Positions 9,890 through 21,210 are shown, numbered from the stretch's first letter. The stretch is 64,000 nucleotides of DNA from Achatina immaculata (GCA_009760885.1 CM019692.1:56224964-56288963), one strand, 5' to 3'. Numbers and translations are program-made. The notes: generated from the letters alone by a model not told the origin.

Positions 9890-10852
9890 AGTGTAAGCTT
9901 CGCTTCTTGCGGCGGTTCTCAAATCTTATGACTTCTATTTTCCTCAGACTCTTCCATGACGAAGTGATCCATTGTAACAACGACCAGTCTTATCAAATGA
10001 GGAGTTTCAGAGAACATATCCCTACGATAGTCTTCTCTTGTATGCTATGTAATTAGCTTTCGGGGGGAATGCTCGTATCATGTTCCGTTTGTTTTAAACA
10101 AAACTATGTTTGTGTTTCTACCACAGTTTTGATAGCCCCCCAGTGCTCGCTGAAATGAAAAAAAAAAAAAACTGGTGTTCAGTTACTGAAAGAGACAAAC
10201 AAAGTCCGAGTCTCTGAGAAGTACTGAGAGCTGGTCAAAGGAATCACCGGAGAGCACATTTAGCTGAGACCACAGTGGAAAAACTTTAGCTGGTACCTTC
10301 TTGTTTGCAGCTGGTCCCTTACAAAAAAGAGAGGTTAAGTAGACACAGGCTAGTTTAGTTACAGGAAGATCTTTTGGGGGTTAAAAAAAAACACCAAAGT
10401 GATCTACAAGTAAAAGGCCAATTATTCTTAATTTGGACACTTGGACCTAATAATAGTTTCTTGTTTTCTGGTGGTTTTTTTTTTTTTTTTGGGGGGGGGG
10501 GGGGGGTTAATTTTTTAAAATAATTTAATTATTATTTTCTTTTTTTTTGCACGACGGCGATTTTGAAGAATGTAGATGATAAAGCTGTTTTGTAGAGACT
10601 GTAGAGTATTGTTTTGGTGAAAAGATTCTCTTCAATTGCAAATTTTACATATATTTGGTTGGCCTAATTATCTTAGGAAACAGCGAACTATTTATGTGCA
10701 GCAAGGCCAAGTTTCTTTACAATTACGTCTTCCATCTTCATCATAAGTTTTGCCATTATTTCACCCTCTTTTTATGCAGTCGCTCTACTTCATTGTTTTT
10801 TTTTCCATTTTTCCAATCAACAGAAAAAACAAAAATTCTTATGATGTGCCTT
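9890..10852. other. Unassigned stretch with T16-G16 block
   Basis: A run of 16 T (10475-10490) is followed directly by 16 G (10491-10506). The rest is AT-rich and unassigned. Confidence 0.5.
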
Positions 10853-11003
10853 CCAAATGAGAGCCTTACAAATGGGTGCCTTACAAATGAGTGCCTTACT
10901 AATGAGAGCCTTACAAATGAGTGCCTTACAAATGAGTGATTACAAATGAGTGCCTTACAAATGAGTGATTACAAATGAGTGCCTTACAAATGAGTGCCTT
11001 ATA
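10853..11003 (+). repeat. 15-bp tandem repeat with 13-bp variants
   Basis: Units of AATGAGTGCCTTACA (15 bp). Two units are shortened to AATGAGTGATTACA-like forms. About ten copies. Confidence 0.9.
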
Positions 11004-11360
11004 AGTTCCTTCATAATTTCCTCATTCCAGCTGTGGACAATATTCCCTCTGATACTTGCAGTTAGTGCGCAAAATTTTCAAACTCGTGCTCAGATATGTT
11101 CTTTTTAATTTGATAATAGACGCACATTTTCTATGCAGATGTGCGTCGTTTTATGAAGTTATAAAGTACAATTTAAATGGGACAAAAATGGTGAAACAAA
11201 CTCTTTTAGCTATCATATTTTTCTTCATCGTTATTATAAAAAGGTTTTTGTGTGCGCTGTCGCTCTTCCAAAAGTTCATGAAGTAGTATTTAGCTGAAGA
11301 TGCGGTTGCTGCCCAGTCTTGCAACACTCCTCAGTCATCTTAGTAACACACACTATAATT
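11004..11360. other. Unassigned AT-rich stretch
   Basis: No recognisable feature. Confidence 0.45.
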
Positions 11361-11777
11361 AGTGTATAAGCATACAACTATACAACCCCTCTATCATAAC
11401 TATAATCATCTATTTCACTTTCTCCTGGCTAGGTTAACGTTGTACCACTCTCTCTCCCCTCCATGGTTTCCCCACCCACCACCCCCAGTTACGACCAACC
11501 GACCACACATCACATGTCTCCATTTAAACAGTCTCTACGCTCTACCATGCTCATTTCTGACACACAGCGTCGGACAAGCCACATTTGCTTACAGTTACAG
11601 CTAGGAGCTCTATTCATTATTAATATTTTTTAATAGCATTCATGTGAATCTATACTTTATCTCCTCTCTTTAGTTCTTCGTCCTGTATGTTTTTGTATGA
11701 TTAAGGCTCACGCCGAAATGTCACAACTTTGTAATCGCTAAGTAATAAAGCTGCTCCTACTTTTTTCCTAGTTTATA
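11361..11777 (+). mobile_element. R2 repeat copy 2, uninverted
   Basis: Carries in one orientation both blocks that are inverted relative to each other in copy 1: 11367-11457 (ending GTTAACGTTGTACCACTCTC) and 11543-11777. The GGC/GCC mini-stem and GAAA are at 11705-11718 and AATAAA at 11744. No ORF of note. Confidence 0.65.
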
Positions 11778-12845
11778 CATCCTCAGTCATCTTAGTCGCC
11801 AGCTTCAGTATGCTGTCACGAGTGTTAGAATGGTGCGCTAACCTGTAGTTTCCTTGTTGTGTCCTGCCTCTTTACTGGTCGTTATTTTAAGACAGCAGCA
11901 GAACTGTGTATTATGGGTAGATTTTAAGCTCGCTGTTTTTTTCTCTGTTTTAATGTGTATATTTTATCTGCTTTCCGTAGTATCTGATTCTCCAGTCTGT
12001 AGTTCTCCAGAAATATGAACTGTTGTACTTTTCTCTTTTGCTATGTCTCCACAGCCGCTGTAGTCTTTCAGTTCTATGTTGTGCGATTTATTTTAGGCTT
12101 CCCTCAAAGTGTTGTAGTCATGTCTCCAGCACCCGCATGCTTCATTATGCCCGCCGTACTTGTCTGTTAAGACTTCCCACCATAATTTATTAATTTACTG
12201 GCAGTAAAATAAATCACTGTATACATCGGCCATTCCGCAACGCGCTCCTTATCTTGTAGATAGCTAGGTCCAAATCGATGCACTCTGTTTATTTGTCTAT
12301 TCACACCTCGCTTAAACTCGGCCGTCTTATCGTACTATTAACTTTGCTTAGATCGATTATTACAGCTATAAAGAAAAATCTCCCAGCTTCAGCTCTGGAC
12401 AACGTACGCTAAAACCCACGGTTCCGGAACCGGGTTGCTCAGAGCAACAGTGTTTGTCCCCCCCTGCTCAGTATAGTTAGTCATGTCTTGCAGGTGTTAC
12501 CTGGGCCCTTTCACGATTTGTCAGGAAAGAAGTAAATGTTATTTATGTTGTGATAATGACACACAGGTCTGGGACAACAGGGGGAAGAAAAAATGTTCAA
12601 AGCTTTATATAAATTATTTCTTTTATAATTTATACAAAACGCAGTTGCCCAACTCTTTTCCCTGGAGTTCAGCTTGTCCTAAAGTTTAAGTATTTTCAAA
12701 CAGAATTTAACTTTACAAGCTTGTTAATGATAGATTTCAGGTACAAAAAAAAGTAGTTGTAGTTGCCTGAATTTTTCCATTACAGAAGTAGAGTTTGATA
12801 TGCAGCACTAGTGATATGCGCTCCATAGGTACGTGTTGCGTGTTT
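11778..12845. other. Unassigned stretch
   Basis: Mixed AT-rich sequence. I see no exon or repeat that I can support. Confidence 0.4.
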
Positions 12846-13032
12846 CCAGCTAGGATATTACAGTACTTGTGTCGGACGCTATATCCCTGAACTAGGATAT
12901 TACTTGTGTAGGACGCTAAATTCCTGAGCTAGGATATTACAGTACTTGTGCCGGACGCTATATCCATGAGCTAGGATATTACATGTGTAAGACGCTATAA
13001 CCCCGAGCTAGGATATATCATGTGTAAAACCC
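12846..13032 (+). repeat. Tandem repeat, about 36-46 bp units
   Basis: Five diverged units of GAGCTAGGATATTAC(AGTACTTGTG)CCGGACGCTATATCC. The AGTACT block is present in only some units, giving two length classes. Confidence 0.85.
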
Positions 13033-13269
13033 TATACTGCATATCCGAGAGGGGAAAAAACAGTATAGCAAAGTTAACACACGAACCTGGTACCCTCTAC
13101 AGAAGAGGACGACTACGTGGACTACAATTTAATTTTAGCTCCCACATCTGATCGAGAAAGACGCAGGAACTGCTCTCAAGATATTCTAATCAGACTCTCT
13201 GTGTGGAAAAGGAAACATCCATCCAAGGTACTTTATCTTTGCACGTTTATATTTTCTTGACAAGTCTCT

Positions 13270-13690
13270 GCCAATAGTTTAACTTCCTTCCCATCAACTG
13301 TCTGCAATAGTTTTTCACAATACTGAACTTCCTTCCCATCAACTGTCTGCAGTAGTTTTTCGCAACACTGAACTTCCTTCCCAATCAACTGTCTGCAATA
13401 GTTTTTCACAACACTGAACTTCCTTCCCATCAACTGTCTGCAATAGTTTTTCACAACACTGAACTTCCTTCCCATCAACTGTCTGCAATAGTTTTTCACA
13501 ACGTTGAACTTCCTTCCCATCAACTGTCTGCAATAGTTTTTCACAACGCTGAACTTCCTTCCCATCAACTGTCTGCAATAATTTTTCACAACACTGAACT
13601 TCCTTCCCATCAACTATCTGCAATAGTTTTTCACAATACTGAACTTCCTTCCCATCAAATGTCTGCAATAGTTTTTCACAACACTGATTC
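13270..13690 (-). repeat. 45-bp minisatellite, nine units
   Basis: Nine near-identical 45-bp units start at 13281, 13326, 13371 (one extra base), 13417, 13462, 13507, 13552, 13597 and 13642. On the minus strand each unit can be read as QCCEKLLQTVDGKEV or, shifted, MGRKFSVVKNYCRQL. The frames stay open because 45 is divisible by three. The one-base insertion in unit 3 switches frame, which argues against selection for a protein. Confidence 0.95.
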
Positions 13691-14373
13691 TTCCCTAGAC
13701 ATGCACCATGTTTGACAGCAACCCCCATCAACCTTAGCCAGGTACTGGTGTCATACACGAACTTTGAAAGTGTCCCTAGGTAGACATCAGGTAGTGCTCA
13801 TGATGGGAAACAAAAATAACTAACCTATTCCCCCCCCCCCACTCATTTTAAACTAGATTTAGTTTCCATGGAATAATAAATGTCGGGAGTAAAATATTTT
13901 ATAACCTTTAAACTCTGAAAATGTTTTTAACTTCAGTAAATCTGCATACTCAAAAAATATTACTTCTTGACAAAATATGCTTGCCCAAAGTGCGCTTTCT
14001 CATCAAGGACAAAGTTTTTGCCTGTGTTAACTGTCCTCTAACCGACTTAATGGGTTTTTAGCAATACAATATACTGCTATTTTATACTCTTATATTTGCT
14101 TTATTTGTTAACATTTTGAAAGTTTCGAAGTGAGTGTGTAGGTTTTATTAGATCAAAGGAAATCAGTGACACAAAGAAGTCTTAGGATCAACTGGTCTGG
14201 AAGAAGATAAAAAAAAAAATCTGTTACAAACACTTTGAAACCAGAACATTTTACTTTAAAGAAATAACAGAAAAATAGATTTCAAATGTATTTGTTCTAC
14301 TTCCAAAATATCATGTTATTAATTCAGCCAAGGGATGAGCCAAAGATCATAGTCCTAACATAATACTCAGTCA
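13691..14373. other. Unassigned AT-rich stretch
   Basis: C run at 13832-13841; otherwise nothing supported. Confidence 0.45.
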
Positions 14374-14438
14374 GTCATCTGTAAGTCCCTTGTGGAACTT
14401 TGCCTCCCTAACAGCTCTCCTGTAGGCCTCTCGGTAAC
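14374..14438 (-). mobile_element. LINE-A minimal 3' fragment (about 65 bp)
   Basis: Only the last bases of LINE-A were retained: the complement of AGGCCTACAGGAGAGCTGTTAG and GGCAAAGTTCC, ending in a TGAC-type tail (CAGTCAGTCA on the plus strand). This is an extreme 5' truncation. Confidence 0.8.
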
Positions 14439-14544
14439 ACAATAATCAGAAGTTGTTAAAAAAAATCTTATTCTTATAAGCTTATTTTCAATACTTCTGT
14501 ATCCAGACACTTATCTCCGCCTATAACAATCTTTACGAAAAACA

Positions 14545-14790
14545 ACAGAATGAGATGGCTTGGGCACTTGCAGGGGATTGACGAAAATAGACAGAAAAAA
14601 ACAGAGCTTGGTACAGAAATGAGAAAAGGAGACTGACCAAGAGGCAGACCAAGACAGCGGTGGCGTGACAACCTGGAAGAAGACCTACCAGCCCTGGGGG
14701 GGTGGGGGGGTGGACAGTTGGCGGGAGAAGACTAAGAACAGGGAGGAATGGAGACAAGTCTTGTCTGCAGCAGTGAGCCGATATGTCTTG
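14545..14790 (+). mobile_element. LINE C-terminus, unplaced group
   Basis: The plus strand reads RMRWLGHLQGIDENRQKK, a stop, then PRGRPRQRWRDNLEEDL and, after a frame change in a G-rich slip (14694-14712), KNREEWRQVLSAAVSRYVLE followed by a stop. This layout (RxRWLGH, GRPRxRW, final RxxWR) is the usual end of RTE/CR1-like ORF2 proteins. Broken by a stop and a frameshift. Confidence 0.75.
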
Positions 14791-15330
14791 GAAAGCTGAA
14801 GGGATGTAAGAGTATATCCAGACACCTTAAAACATGTTTTCAGATTCGTGGCACAATGATTAGCTACTTCGGATATGACAGAAAAACTTCTATCAATGGA
14901 TAACGGAAACAGTGATATGTGCATGATGGTCCTTAAATCGATTACTGCTTGTATTATGCACTTGCTCCGCGAAGCAACTCACTGAAGTCAATTAAATCCA
15001 CAGTTGTACTCTCGCCTTGTCAGCAGTAACGATGCTGCAATAATCAACGCTCGCATTTATTGGTCCCAGTGGGACGATCTAAGCGATTCTACAGCGATCC
15101 ATGAATAGATCGGCAGAATTCAGGCCGCCGACATGTTGCAGGAACAGTCTCACTGCCGGAAAGTAACCTGTCAGAATAGAGGTCTGCCGTCATGAATATC
15201 AAACAGCTTTTTTTGTGAAAAGTAGTAGATCGTCGCATTTTTTAAAAAGAAACAGCTAAAACATAAACAAAGAGAAGGCATCCTTCAGCAAAACTAGCTG
15301 ATCTTCATTATACTATGGTAATTTAAACAC
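14791..15330. other. Unassigned stretch
   Basis: Nothing supported. Confidence 0.45.
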
Positions 15331-15556
15331 AAACATACATACATACATACATACATACTACATACATACATAACATACATACATTACATAATACATACAT
15401 ATACACATACATACATACATACATACATACACACATACATACATACATACATACATACAAACATACATACATACACATATACATACATACATAAATACAT
15501 ACATATATATACATGCATACATACATGCATACATGCATACATACATAAATACATAG
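15331..15556 (+). repeat. (CATA)n microsatellite
   Basis: About 225 bp of CATA units with slips (TACTA, CATAA, CACA, CATG variants). Tyr/Met/Cys/Val-rich minus-strand frames are artefacts. Confidence 0.95.
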
Positions 15557-15640
15557 AATAGACACTGGTGGCGAGACACAGTTCGAGCCCTGTGTAACTC
15601 CTGACGGCACGGGAAGCATGTAAGATGTAAGATATTAGGC
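15556..15640 (+). mobile_element. LINE-C terminal stub
   Basis: Encodes NRHWWRDTVRALCNS and a stop, followed by ACGGCACGGGAAGCATGTAAGATG. The same 3' end occurs on the minus strand at about 18280-18320 (WRTTLQALCDV, then ACGGCACGGGAAGG and a TAAGAT tail), so both are copies of one LINE family. Confidence 0.75.
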
Positions 15641-15689
15641 TGCAATAAGTTTAACACTTCTCATGTTCTTCATTTATTCTATTTAACAC

Positions 15690-16165
15690 TTTAATTCATT
15701 TATTGCTTCTTCACTGTTGTCCTTTCTGCTCATGGAATTTGCCTTATTCTTCCACAATTCAAAGGCCTAAGTTTTCTCCTCTATCTTATTTCATGTCTTC
15801 GCTCCTCCGCAATAGAAAAGTGTACAGTAAACTCAGCATTTACCAACTCTCAGCTTCACTTGTTGTGCATTTCCAAGTAAGGACATTTCTCATTTTGTTG
15901 AAAGCTGATTTGGTCGTTCCTATTCTGCTCTTTTTCTATTTCCCATCCCTCGTCGCCTGTTACCACGTGTCCCACATTGTATAACATATTCTGTTTGCCA
16001 TGGCTTGTGTCTTTCTGATATTTATCTCTGCTTCACGGTCTTAGCTTTCCTTGCTTATTTTTCTCGTCACATTCTTCGATGTCTTGCAGACTGTCTGCTA
16101 TTAGCATTGTGTTGTCTGCCTACCTGATGTTACTGTATGTAGTACCATTCGTCCGATAGTTTTAA
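15690..16165 (-). mobile_element. Degraded LINE RT fragment
   Basis: On the minus strand 16165 to about 16080 reads NIR-stop-ADNTMLIADSLQDIEE, a decayed NIRYADDTMLIADS catalytic block (Tyr to stop, second Asp to Asn). Further on, MRNVLTWKCTTSEAES and AFELWKNK match the usual post-RT segments of the same protein. Several stops and frameshifts are present. Confidence 0.6.
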
Positions 16166-16241
16166 TACTTCGTCATGTAGTTCTCACATGGGTTTTATAC
16201 ATCATATAATGTTCTTTTTTTTGTGTTGAATACCAGCATGT

Positions 16242-16945
16242 TTCTTAACATAGTCCTAGTCTGTGTTCTTAACATGGCCCTAGTCTGTGTTCTTAACATG
16301 GTCCTAGTCTGTGTTCTTAACATGGTCCTAGTCTGTGTTCTTAACATGGCCCTAGTCTGTGTTCTTAACATGGTCTTAGTCTGTGTTCTTAACATGGTCC
16401 TAGTCTGTGTTCTTAACATGGTCCTAGTCTGTGTTCTTAACATGGTCCTAGTCTATGTTCTTAACATGGTCCTAGTCTGTGTTCTTAACATGGTCCTAGT
16501 CTATGTTCTTAACATGGTCCTAGCCTGTGTTCTTAACATGGTCTTAGTCTGTGTTCTTAACATGGTCCTAGTCTATGTTCTTAACATGGTCCTAGTCTGT
16601 GTTCTTAACATGGTCTTAGTCTGTGTTCTTAACATAGTCCTAGTCTGTGTTCTTAACATAGTCCTAGTCTGTGTTCTTAACATGGTCCTAGTCTGTGTTC
16701 TTAACATAGTCCTAGTCTGTGTTCTTAACATAGTCCTAGTCTGTGTTCTTAACATTGTCCTAGTCTGTGTTCTTAACATAGTCCTAGTCTGTGTTCTTAA
16801 CATAGTCCTAGTCTATGTTCTTAACATGGTCCTAGCCTGTGTTCTTAACATGGTCTTAGTCTGTGTTCTTAACATGGTCCTAGTCTGTGTTCTTAACATG
16901 GTCCTAGCCTGTGTTCTTAACATGGTCCTGGTCTGTGTTTTCGCT
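16242..16945 (+). repeat. 24-bp minisatellite, about 29 units
   Basis: Tandem AACATGGTCCTAGTCTGTGTTCTT with point variants (GTCTTAG, ATAGTCC, TAGCCTG, CTATGTT). The unit equals eight codons, giving an uninterrupted 247-codon plus-strand frame of NMVLVCVL repeats (16223-16966) and an open minus frame of TMLRTQTR. Variants are scattered without frameshifts. I see no splice sites or unique coding sequence either side. Confidence 0.95.
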
Positions 16946-17916
16946 TTGTACATCTCCAATCTATGACACCGTCACCCTACTTTCTCATGCTCACAACTAT
17001 CTCCCCTTAATGACTATAAAAGCTGGACATTTCGCCCTCGATTAGCCAGTGACTCCTCCAGGTCGGGGTCCTATGGCACGTGCATTTCACGGTCACGAAC
17101 GAGAGAGTGTGTCTCGGAGGAATTCTGAATGGTCAAGGTCGTTCAGAGCGCATTATGCTCCCCCCTCCCCCACAGTAGTTCCAGGTTCTGTGATGAGAGA
17201 AATCTCGGAATAAAGGAAAAAAAAAAAACAGTGCGGAAGAATGATAGTTCCATGTGAAAGGCAATAATTGGAACTTTAGTAATGAGTAGACATCGCTGAT
17301 TACAGGGGGAGGGTCTAAAGGAGACAGGGGGACCTAACCCGCTGGTATTCCCACCTCCTTCCATCCTCTCTCAATGAGCCTCATTATCGTCCTGTTTTAT
17401 CTGGGACAAAAGTTAACAAAACCTTTTCGTACGCATCCCTGTTCTGTGAGCATTTCCGGTGGGTAACCCATTACACTGGAGTCTCATTACCGCTTAGCAT
17501 GGGGGGTTTTTTTTCTGTGATTTGGGGAAATTTGTACCCTTGTTTGTAGTAAATAAAATAATTCCTTTCTTAAAACGTTTTATTTTAAAACTGTTTTTCC
17601 GATTCTATTTAAAACTCATCAATCAAGATTCCGCGGTAATTAATATTGTCCATTTGCTTAAATCTCTATTTCGACCTGTCTCAAGCCAGTGATGAGAACG
17701 TAAAAAAAGGAAAAAAAAAAGAATGTAGCTATACTTGGAGTCACTTAAGCGGAAAGTAGACCTATGAATCAGCCACGTGATATCATCCAGCAGAACTTTG
17801 TTAAAAGTGTCTTTAAGGACAGACTACGAAAAACTTAGCTCCTCCCACATTATAAATGACTAGCAAAAAACGTTGAAGCAAGTTTTAAGAAGTCTAAATG
17901 ACAGTGGAAAGAGCAC
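16946..17916. other. Unassigned stretch; may include a 3' UTR on minus strand
   Basis: Contains A runs and mixed sequence. On the minus strand an AATAAA lies near 17580, about 330 bp after the stop of the candidate exon at 17917. No repeat family is recognised. Confidence 0.35.
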
Positions 17917-18249
17917 TTAAGACTTGGTGTTTTCTTTTAGAGGAACTAATGCAAACATTTCAGGTTTCTTAGCAATTCTGCTGTATACTAATTCCAGACC
18001 AATCAAATCTCCGCTAACTAATGGTCCAGAAACATCAAAGGGAACTTGTTCGTTTCGCGCAGGCCGTGGAACTTTGGCTGATACAACATAATAATTGGCG
18101 ATGTGATACAGCTGGTCGAAAGCTAAAGTAATATTCTCATTTTCAGAACAGACTGGCCAAAATTTAAATATATTTACGTTTATTTTCGAGATCTCAACAA
18201 CCCAATAATAGAATGATAAACAAAGCAAACAAACAAACAACAAAAACAC
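17917..18249 (-). CDS. Candidate terminal exon or small ORF, unknown function
   Basis: A 110-codon minus-strand ORF of normal amino-acid mix in a region free of tandem repeats. The conserved-looking part is FWPVCSENENITLAFDQLYH, then IANYYVVSAKVPRPARNEQV and PFDVSGPLVSGDLIGLELVY, ending KENTKS. The first about 20 residues (MFLLFVCLLCLSFYYWVVE) could be a signal peptide, but they derive from a T-rich stretch (18250-18195) followed by GTTGTTGAG, which also fits a polypyrimidine tract and 3' splice site. I favour a last exon from about 18187 to 17917. I do not recognise the family. It is not a known LINE segment, though LINE-C lies just upstream. Confidence 0.35.
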   Translation of the reverse strand: MFLLFVCLLCLSFYYWVVEISKINVNIFKFWPVCSENENITLAFDQLYHIANYYVVSAKVPRPARNEQVPFDVSGPLVSGDLIGLELVYSRIAKKPEMFALVPLKENTKS

Positions 18250-18269
18250 TAAAACTGTTTCTAAATCTT

Positions 18270-18650
18270 ATCTTATCTTATATCTTATATCCTTCCCGTG
18301 CCGTTAGACGTCACATAGGGCTTGCAAGGTAGTTCGCCAATTTTTCCTGTCTACGGCGAGTCTTTCAACCTCATCAAGGGATTTTATGCCTGTTAATTTG
18401 GCCTCTTTTAACAATGACCTCTTCAGAGTTTCACGCAGTCTGCCTTTTTTTCTCTGGCCTGTTGTGTTCCACTTGATAGCTTGTTTTGGGATTCTCTGAT
18501 CATTTCTTCTCATCAAGTGACCCAACATATGTCCATCTCCTTTTCCTGATCACCCATGAGACTGGTTGTTGTTCAGTCATCTGTCTTATCTCTGCATTGT
18601 TTTTGAATTCGTTCCATTTGATACCGAGTATTTCTAAATAGCACCGAGAT
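18270..18650 (-). mobile_element. LINE-C C-terminal fragment
   Basis: Minus strand: ILGIKWNEFKNNAEIRQMT, IRKRRWTYVGSL, then MLGHLMRRNDQRIPKQAIKW, GQRKKGRLRETLKR and the final DRKNWRTTLQALCDV stop. The tail is TAAGAT repeats at 18265-18290. It matches the architecture of the 59.9-61.7 kb copy. A frameshift lies near 18530. Confidence 0.8.
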
Positions 18651-19155
18651 TATCACAGTAATAACAAAATGGTTAATCATGGCCGATGTTAGACAAAATA
18701 TCACTTCCACTGTTTTTCCCTTCCAATATACAAATAGAGATATGATTCATAATCTTGTCTGCCAACCTTTCCCTCTCTTCTCATCTCCTAGTTTTAAAAA
18801 CATCTTTTATTTATTTATGCAAATTATTTATTTATAATAATTTTCAAGGCAGTAGCACAGCCAATCAAGAAAGAATGCTCCGTTGTGACGCCTCCCCTCC
18901 TTCCCCCGTCCACTAAGACGACATCAGGGGCAGCCGTCCACCTCCGCCACTGAGTGGATACGCGAGTGGTCCGGAAATAGCTAATTTTTGTTTCCCTTCC
19001 GTTTTCTGTGTTTTATTAAAAAACCTGGAAGAAAAGATAAAACTGTAAAGACTCGTGAGACCACTTGAATCTTGTATCACCTTTTTTACTGTTTTTTTTT
19101 TTCTGTGTGGCCCAAGTTATAGCCGGATGAGCTGCTTCAGCAAGACTAAATGAAG
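18651..19155. other. Unassigned stretch
   Basis: AT-rich, with a CpG-bearing patch at about 18880-18975. Nothing else seen. Confidence 0.4.
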
Positions 19156-19572
19156 AAGAGTTTAGTGTAGCAGTTATGTTTAGTGTATCAGGTATGTTTA
19201 GTGTAGCAGCTATGTTTAGTGTAGCAGTTATGTTTAGTGTAACAGCTATTTTAGTGTAGTAGCTATGGTTAGTGTAGTAGCTATGTTTAGTGTAGCAGTT
19301 ATGTTTAATGTAGCAGCTATGTTTAGTGTGGCAGCTATGTTTAGTGTAGTAGATATGTTTAGTGTAGCAGCTATGTTTAGTGTAGCAACTATGTTTAGTG
19401 TAACAGCTATGTTTAATGTGGCAGCTATATTTAGTGTAGCAGCTGTGTTTAGTGTAGTAGCTATGTTTAGTGTAGTAGCTATGTTTAGTGTAGCAGCTAT
19501 GTTTAGTGTAGTAGCTATGTTTAGTGTAGCAGCTATGTTTAGTGTAGCAGCTATGTTTAGTGTAGTCGGTGG
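19156..19572 (+). repeat. 18-bp minisatellite
   Basis: About 23 units of AGTGTAGCAGCTATGTTT. Six-codon period keeps a SVAAMF frame open on plus (19265-19612) and a YTKHSC frame on minus (19016-19687). One 17-bp unit at 19246-19262 interrupts the plus frame. Confidence 0.95.
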
Positions 19573-19848
19573 TGAAGTTTATTTCTTGGGCGCACTCCGT
19601 GTCCCCTGGTAGAAACCACTGTAAGCCACTTCCCTTCTTAAAGCCTTCACTGCCTCGGCTGAAGAGAGCAAGAATTCCGCAGTTCACTGGAAGTCAGAAT
19701 CACCAAAAGCCACATGTTTGTATGTCTCCAAATGAGGATTATTTCATTGTAATTTCCCGTTTACAGTATCGCATGAAGACTAGCAAGCTGTCATGGTGGA
19801 CTTCTTTCAAGGGTCTGCAGGTTTTTCTGTTCACAGTCTTCTACAGAA

Positions 19849-19851
<3 letters not shown>
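19573..19851. other. Unassigned stretch between repeat arrays
   Basis: No supported feature. Confidence 0.4.
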
Positions 19852-19899
<48 letters not shown>

Positions 19900-19903
19900 T
19901 CCC
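19852..19903 (+). repeat. (CT)n microsatellite, 5' side of LINE-D
   Basis: About 25 CT units directly before the LINE-D coding fragment. A second (CT)n tract lies at its other end (21143-21209). Confidence 0.95.
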
Positions 19904-19909
19904 ACTCAG

Positions 19910-21100
19910 AAAACAGCTCACCCAGAAAACGTCATTGAACGTCTTCATACTTCGTTGAGTGATCATTACCCAGTCTGCTGTACGTGGACGAGAAAGGGGT
20001 ATAAACTTCCTAAACGCAATCACACCAGTACGAGATTTAGAAGTTTCAAAAAATGTAACCTAGAATTATTCCTTAATGATTTGCAAGCATCTTCACTTAC
20101 ACACGTATGCCAACTAATTGACCCTGACGAGGTAATAGAATATTGACTAAAGATCTTCAGGGATGTATTAGACAAGCATGTCCCCGTGAAAGAGGTGGGA
20201 GTAAAACACCAGACGAAGTCACCTTGGATAACACCTGAAATATTACATGCCATGAGAGAACGTGACATTGCACACAAAATCAAGGACTTCAGGACCTACC
20301 GTTCACTCAGAAACAAACTTCAATATTTAATAAGACAGAAAAAAAGAGATTACTTTAGGAATCTAGTAGAAAATAAATCAGACAGTAAATCAATTTGGAA
20401 AGCCATACATACCCTATCAAATAAAAGGAAAGAATTTGACTTTCAAGCCAGTAATCATACATACACTAGCGCACAAATCAGCACTCATTTCAGAGAAGAA
20501 ATCAATGTTCTTAAATCAGCAATACCAGCTCCAATATGCGACTTACATGAGTTACAAACATTCCCGGACAGCAGATGTACTGAATTTAAACAGTTACACA
20601 TTCCATTCTTAACAGTTAGTGAAGTTTACAGATATCTCTTTTCTTAAAAAAAAAAAAATACAGCTGGTCTTGATGATATTAGCAATAAGGTTTTACATTA
20701 TGCTGCACCTGTCATTTCACATACACTAACATATATTTACAACCAGTGCATTGAAAAATGTTATTTACCCTATGCTTTTAAAACCACTAAAGTGTATCCT
20801 CTCTTTAAATCTGGCTCATCTAACAATCTTACCAACTATAGACCAATATCCATACTATTGTCACTATCAAAACCACTCGAAAAACACTTACACAAAATAA
20901 CTCTACGACACATGCAAGAGAACAATTTACTCATAGTCAGTCAGTCAGGTTTTAGACCCAATCATTCCTGCTACACAGCTCTTACCAAGATGACAGAAAA
21001 CTGGTTAGTAAACATAAATGACGACAGACTATGTGGTGCCATCTTTGTCGACTTTAAAGGGGCATTTGATATGATTGACCATGATATTCTTGTTAAAAAA
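19910..21100 (+). mobile_element. LINE-D: endonuclease end, linker and N-terminal RT
   Basis: The first segment contains TSLSDHYPVCCTW, the last motif (SDH) of an APE-type endonuclease. After a TGA at 20143 (where a Trp is expected: EY-stop-LKIF) the linker continues HVPVKEVGVKHQTKSPWITP and KKRDYFRNLVENKSDSKSIW. A frameshift in an A run at 20647 precedes the RT: TNYRPISILLSLSKPLEKHL, QSGFRPNHSCYTALTKM and IFVDFKGAFDMIDHDIL (the first catalytic Asp region). The copy stops in a (TA)n/(CT)n tract, so the YADD box is missing. The sequence style suggests the CR1/L2/Crack group; I am unsure of the clade. Confidence 0.85.
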
Positions 21101-21141
21101 AAATATATATATATATAAGTATATATATATATATACTTATA

Positions 21142-21209
<68 letters not shown>
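21100..21209 (+). repeat. (TA)n then (CT)n microsatellite
   Basis: (TA)n at 21100-21136 and (CT)n at 21143-21209, truncating LINE-D. Confidence 0.95.

Positions 21210-21210
<1 letters not shown>

Noticed and set aside
13270..13690. CRISPR-like array
   Set aside because: Units are contiguous with no variable spacers, and the context is a eukaryotic repeat landscape.
13233..13758. QCCEKLLQTVDGKEV repeat protein
   Set aside because: Two overlapping frames are equally open and a one-base insertion in unit 3 switches frame; a minisatellite explains it.
16223..16966. 247-codon hydrophobic ORF as a membrane protein gene
   Set aside because: It is entirely a 24-bp tandem repeat; no unique N- or C-terminal coding sequence, splice sites or promoter.
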